Shown here one piece after another: positions 5,235 to 6,212 of a DNA stretch of 6,212 nucleotides. Below the pieces are notes generated by a model. It did not search any database, had not been told where the DNA came from, and saw only the letters and a program-made list of their open reading frames with translations. The position numbers were made by a program, and so were the translations under genes. How positions within the stretch are numbered: position 1 is the stretch's first letter; the number at the start of each line of letters is the position of its first letter. Origin of the DNA: Elusimicrobiota bacterium (GTDB lineage Bacteria; Elusimicrobiota; Elusimicrobia; Elusimicrobiales; UBA9959). The DNA lies in NCBI GenBank assembly GCA_003500765.1, contig DNQL01000253.1:1-6212 (forward strand), in the 5' to 3' direction.

Positions 5235-6017
5235 CTACGGACGTTTTCCCGGCCGGAGTGCCGGCAGGCGGAAATCCTTTATCCTGACGATGCCTGGGTT
5301 GAGCTTAGGCGCGCCGGGCCGGTGCTGGGTCTCCACGAAAAAGGAGGCCGCGCCGGGGAACCGGGCCTGGAGGATATTCGAATTGGCCGGCTCGTTCTCG
5401 AACACGGCGACCACTTCCCCCAGCCGGTCTATGTACTCGCTGACCTCTTTCTTGAAGATCTCGTCGTCCTGCTCGAATTCCTTCTTCACTATCGTCATCG
5501 TGCCGGCCACGCCGACCGGGAAGCCGTAGAGGCGCAGCACCTCGGTCATGCCGACCAGCATCCGGCCCACGTCGCGGCCGGTCAGGTAGATGACCGTGGC
5601 GCCGGCCGCGTGGATCTTCTCCACATAGGACTTGGCTCCGGCCAGCGGCATATCGTATTTCTGGTACTCGTCGGAGAAGAAACGGCGGGACCACTCCTGC
5701 TTTATGAACTTCGTCTCCACGGGGGAAACCACTTTAAGCCGGCGCAGCGTCACGTCCAGGCTGTAGTCCACCTCCGAGAGGTCGCGGAACGACGAGAAGG
5801 CCCGCGAGAGCTGCGGCAGCCGCGCGTCGAACTTCTCCGATATCTCGCGAAGTATGAACATCGTGCGCGTGCGGTTGTCGAACAGCGTGCCGTCCAGGTC
5901 GAAGATTGCCAGAGTAGAACGCCTCTGTGCCGTGCGCGCCTCCACCAGGTCTATGACTTTGTCCAGCGCGGCGGGGCCGCCGGGGGGAACTCCGCGTGAT
6001 ACGGGTCTTTTTTTCAT
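5235..6017 (-). CDS. HAD-superfamily hydrolase (phosphatase-like)
   Basis: A 260-residue cytosolic protein with the HAD core. Motif I is FDLDGTLFD (39-47), with nucleophile D40 and acid/base D42. A helical cap covers roughly residues 50-125. Motif II is T146 in YLTGRD. Motif III is a Lys among K178/K179 or K189/K190. Motif IV appears as FENEPAN (206-212), where acidic residues E207 and E209 take the place of the common DD or DxxxD; Glu at this site is known in some HAD groups. The substrate is unknown; the motifs suggest a phosphomonoesterase rather than an ATPase. A basic, Pro/Gly-rich tail of about 30 residues precedes motif I. AAGGAG at 6024-6029 with 6-nt spacing sets the start. The upstream transporter gene stops 31 bp before, so the two are likely co-transcribed; the next gene follows after 95 bp. 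Confidence 0.82.
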   Translation of the reverse strand: MKKRPVSRGVPPGGPAALDKVIDLVEARTAQRRSTLAIFDLDGTLFDNRTRTMFILREISEKFDARLPQLSRAFSSFRDLSEVDYSLDVTLRRLKVVSPVETKFIKQEWSRRFFSDEYQKYDMPLAGAKSYVEKIHAAGATVIYLTGRDVGRMLVGMTEVLRLYGFPVGVAGTMTIVKKEFEQDDEIFKKEVSEYIDRLGEVVAVFENEPANSNILQARFPGAASFFVETQHRPGAPKLNPGIVRIKDFRLPALRPGKRP

Positions 6018-6048
6018 GGTTCTCTCCTTGCTGCGCTCAAGCCGCTCC

Positions 6049-6212
6049 TTACCGCGCCTGCCCGGCGGGCTTCTCCGGCGCCACTATAGCCTCGAACACC
6101 CTGCTGCGCCGCACGCGGCGCACGGTGAACACGGCGCCGCCGGCCGAAAAAGACTCGTTCGGCCGGGGGACGCGGCCAAGGCGCGCGGCCATCCAGTCTG
6201 CCAGGGAGCCCG
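6049..6212 (-). CDS. CorC/HlyC-type transporter, C-terminal end (runs off right edge)
   Basis: Only the last 53 codons are in the window, too short to stand out as a separate ORF. They read GSLADWMAARLGRVPRPNES, then an F-S-A-G-G-A-V-F-T-V strand pair and an R-R-V-R-R-S-R-V-F-E strand, ending in a short Pro/Gly tail and TAA at 6049-6051. This matches the transporter-associated (CorC_HlyC) domain that closes CorC/HlyC/CNNM-like proteins, whose usual form is G-T-L-x-x-x-x-x-x-x-L-G-R-I-P-x-x-G-D followed by F-x-V. The full protein would have an N-terminal DUF21/CNNM membrane domain and a CBS pair before this, with a proposed role in divalent-cation (Mg or Co) handling. Those parts lie outside the window, so a domain-only protein such as CorC itself is possible. 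The HAD gene begins 31 bp downstream. Confidence 0.72.
   Translation of the reverse strand, partial: GSLADWMAARLGRVPRPNESFSAGGAVFTVRRVRRSRVFEAIVAPEKPAGQAR

Noticed and set aside
5322..5999. 225-residue plus-strand reading frame opposite the HAD gene
   Set aside because: It is an antisense shadow of the HAD gene, with low-complexity His/Arg/Glu-rich composition and no family resemblance.

Overview
The window is a densely packed bacterial segment of high G+C (low-to-mid 60s percent by eye), with gaps between genes of about 95 bp or less. Every gene is the normal bacterial type with recognisable Shine-Dalgarno (SD) sequences. Isoleucine is encoded by ATA about as often as ATC and never by ATT in the three plus-strand genes, which is unusual at this G+C. 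Together with the gene families, this fits a Gram-negative environmental lineage such as Elusimicrobiota or a deltaproteobacterial-type organism. No phylogenetic marker is present, so that placement is only a guess. I see no mobile element, CRISPR array, RNA gene or phage signature.

Layout. Positions 1-117 (minus) hold the N-terminus of a zinc-ribbon protein that runs off the left edge. A 49-bp divergent spacer follows. A plus-strand operon then covers 167-2163: a methylmalonyl-CoA decarboxylase of the crotonase fold (scpB), a four-helix DoxX-family membrane protein translationally coupled to it (TGA-A-ATG), and a family 2 glycosyltransferase 34 bp further on. The glycosyltransferase runs into the opposite-strand gene with an 11-bp tail-to-tail overlap. 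From the right edge back to 2153, four genes lie on the minus strand. In transcription order they are the C-terminal end of a CorC/HlyC-type transporter or hemolysin-like protein (6049-6212), a HAD-superfamily phosphatase-like protein (5235-6017), a 583-residue exported protein with two apparently redox-degenerate thioredoxin-like folds (3388-5139), and an M42-like cytosolic metallopeptidase (2153-3307).

How they work together. ScpB converts methylmalonyl-CoA to propionyl-CoA, but no mutase or CoA-transferase partner is visible, so its pathway here is open. The minus-strand genes form a plausible transcription unit by spacing (31, 95 and 80 bp), but they do not make an obvious pathway. The two larger spacers both contain strong GC-rich inverted repeats without U-tracts, which may be regulatory or weak terminators.

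The most interesting points are the exported double-thioredoxin-fold protein with degenerate active sites (SLPA and CHAA in place of CxxC), an A-AAA-AAG heptamer placed exactly at its stop codon with the -1 frame open into the downstream peptidase, and a hairpin that buries the SD of an alternative upstream start of the same exported protein. I did not find a convincing new multi-gene system; these are individual leads.
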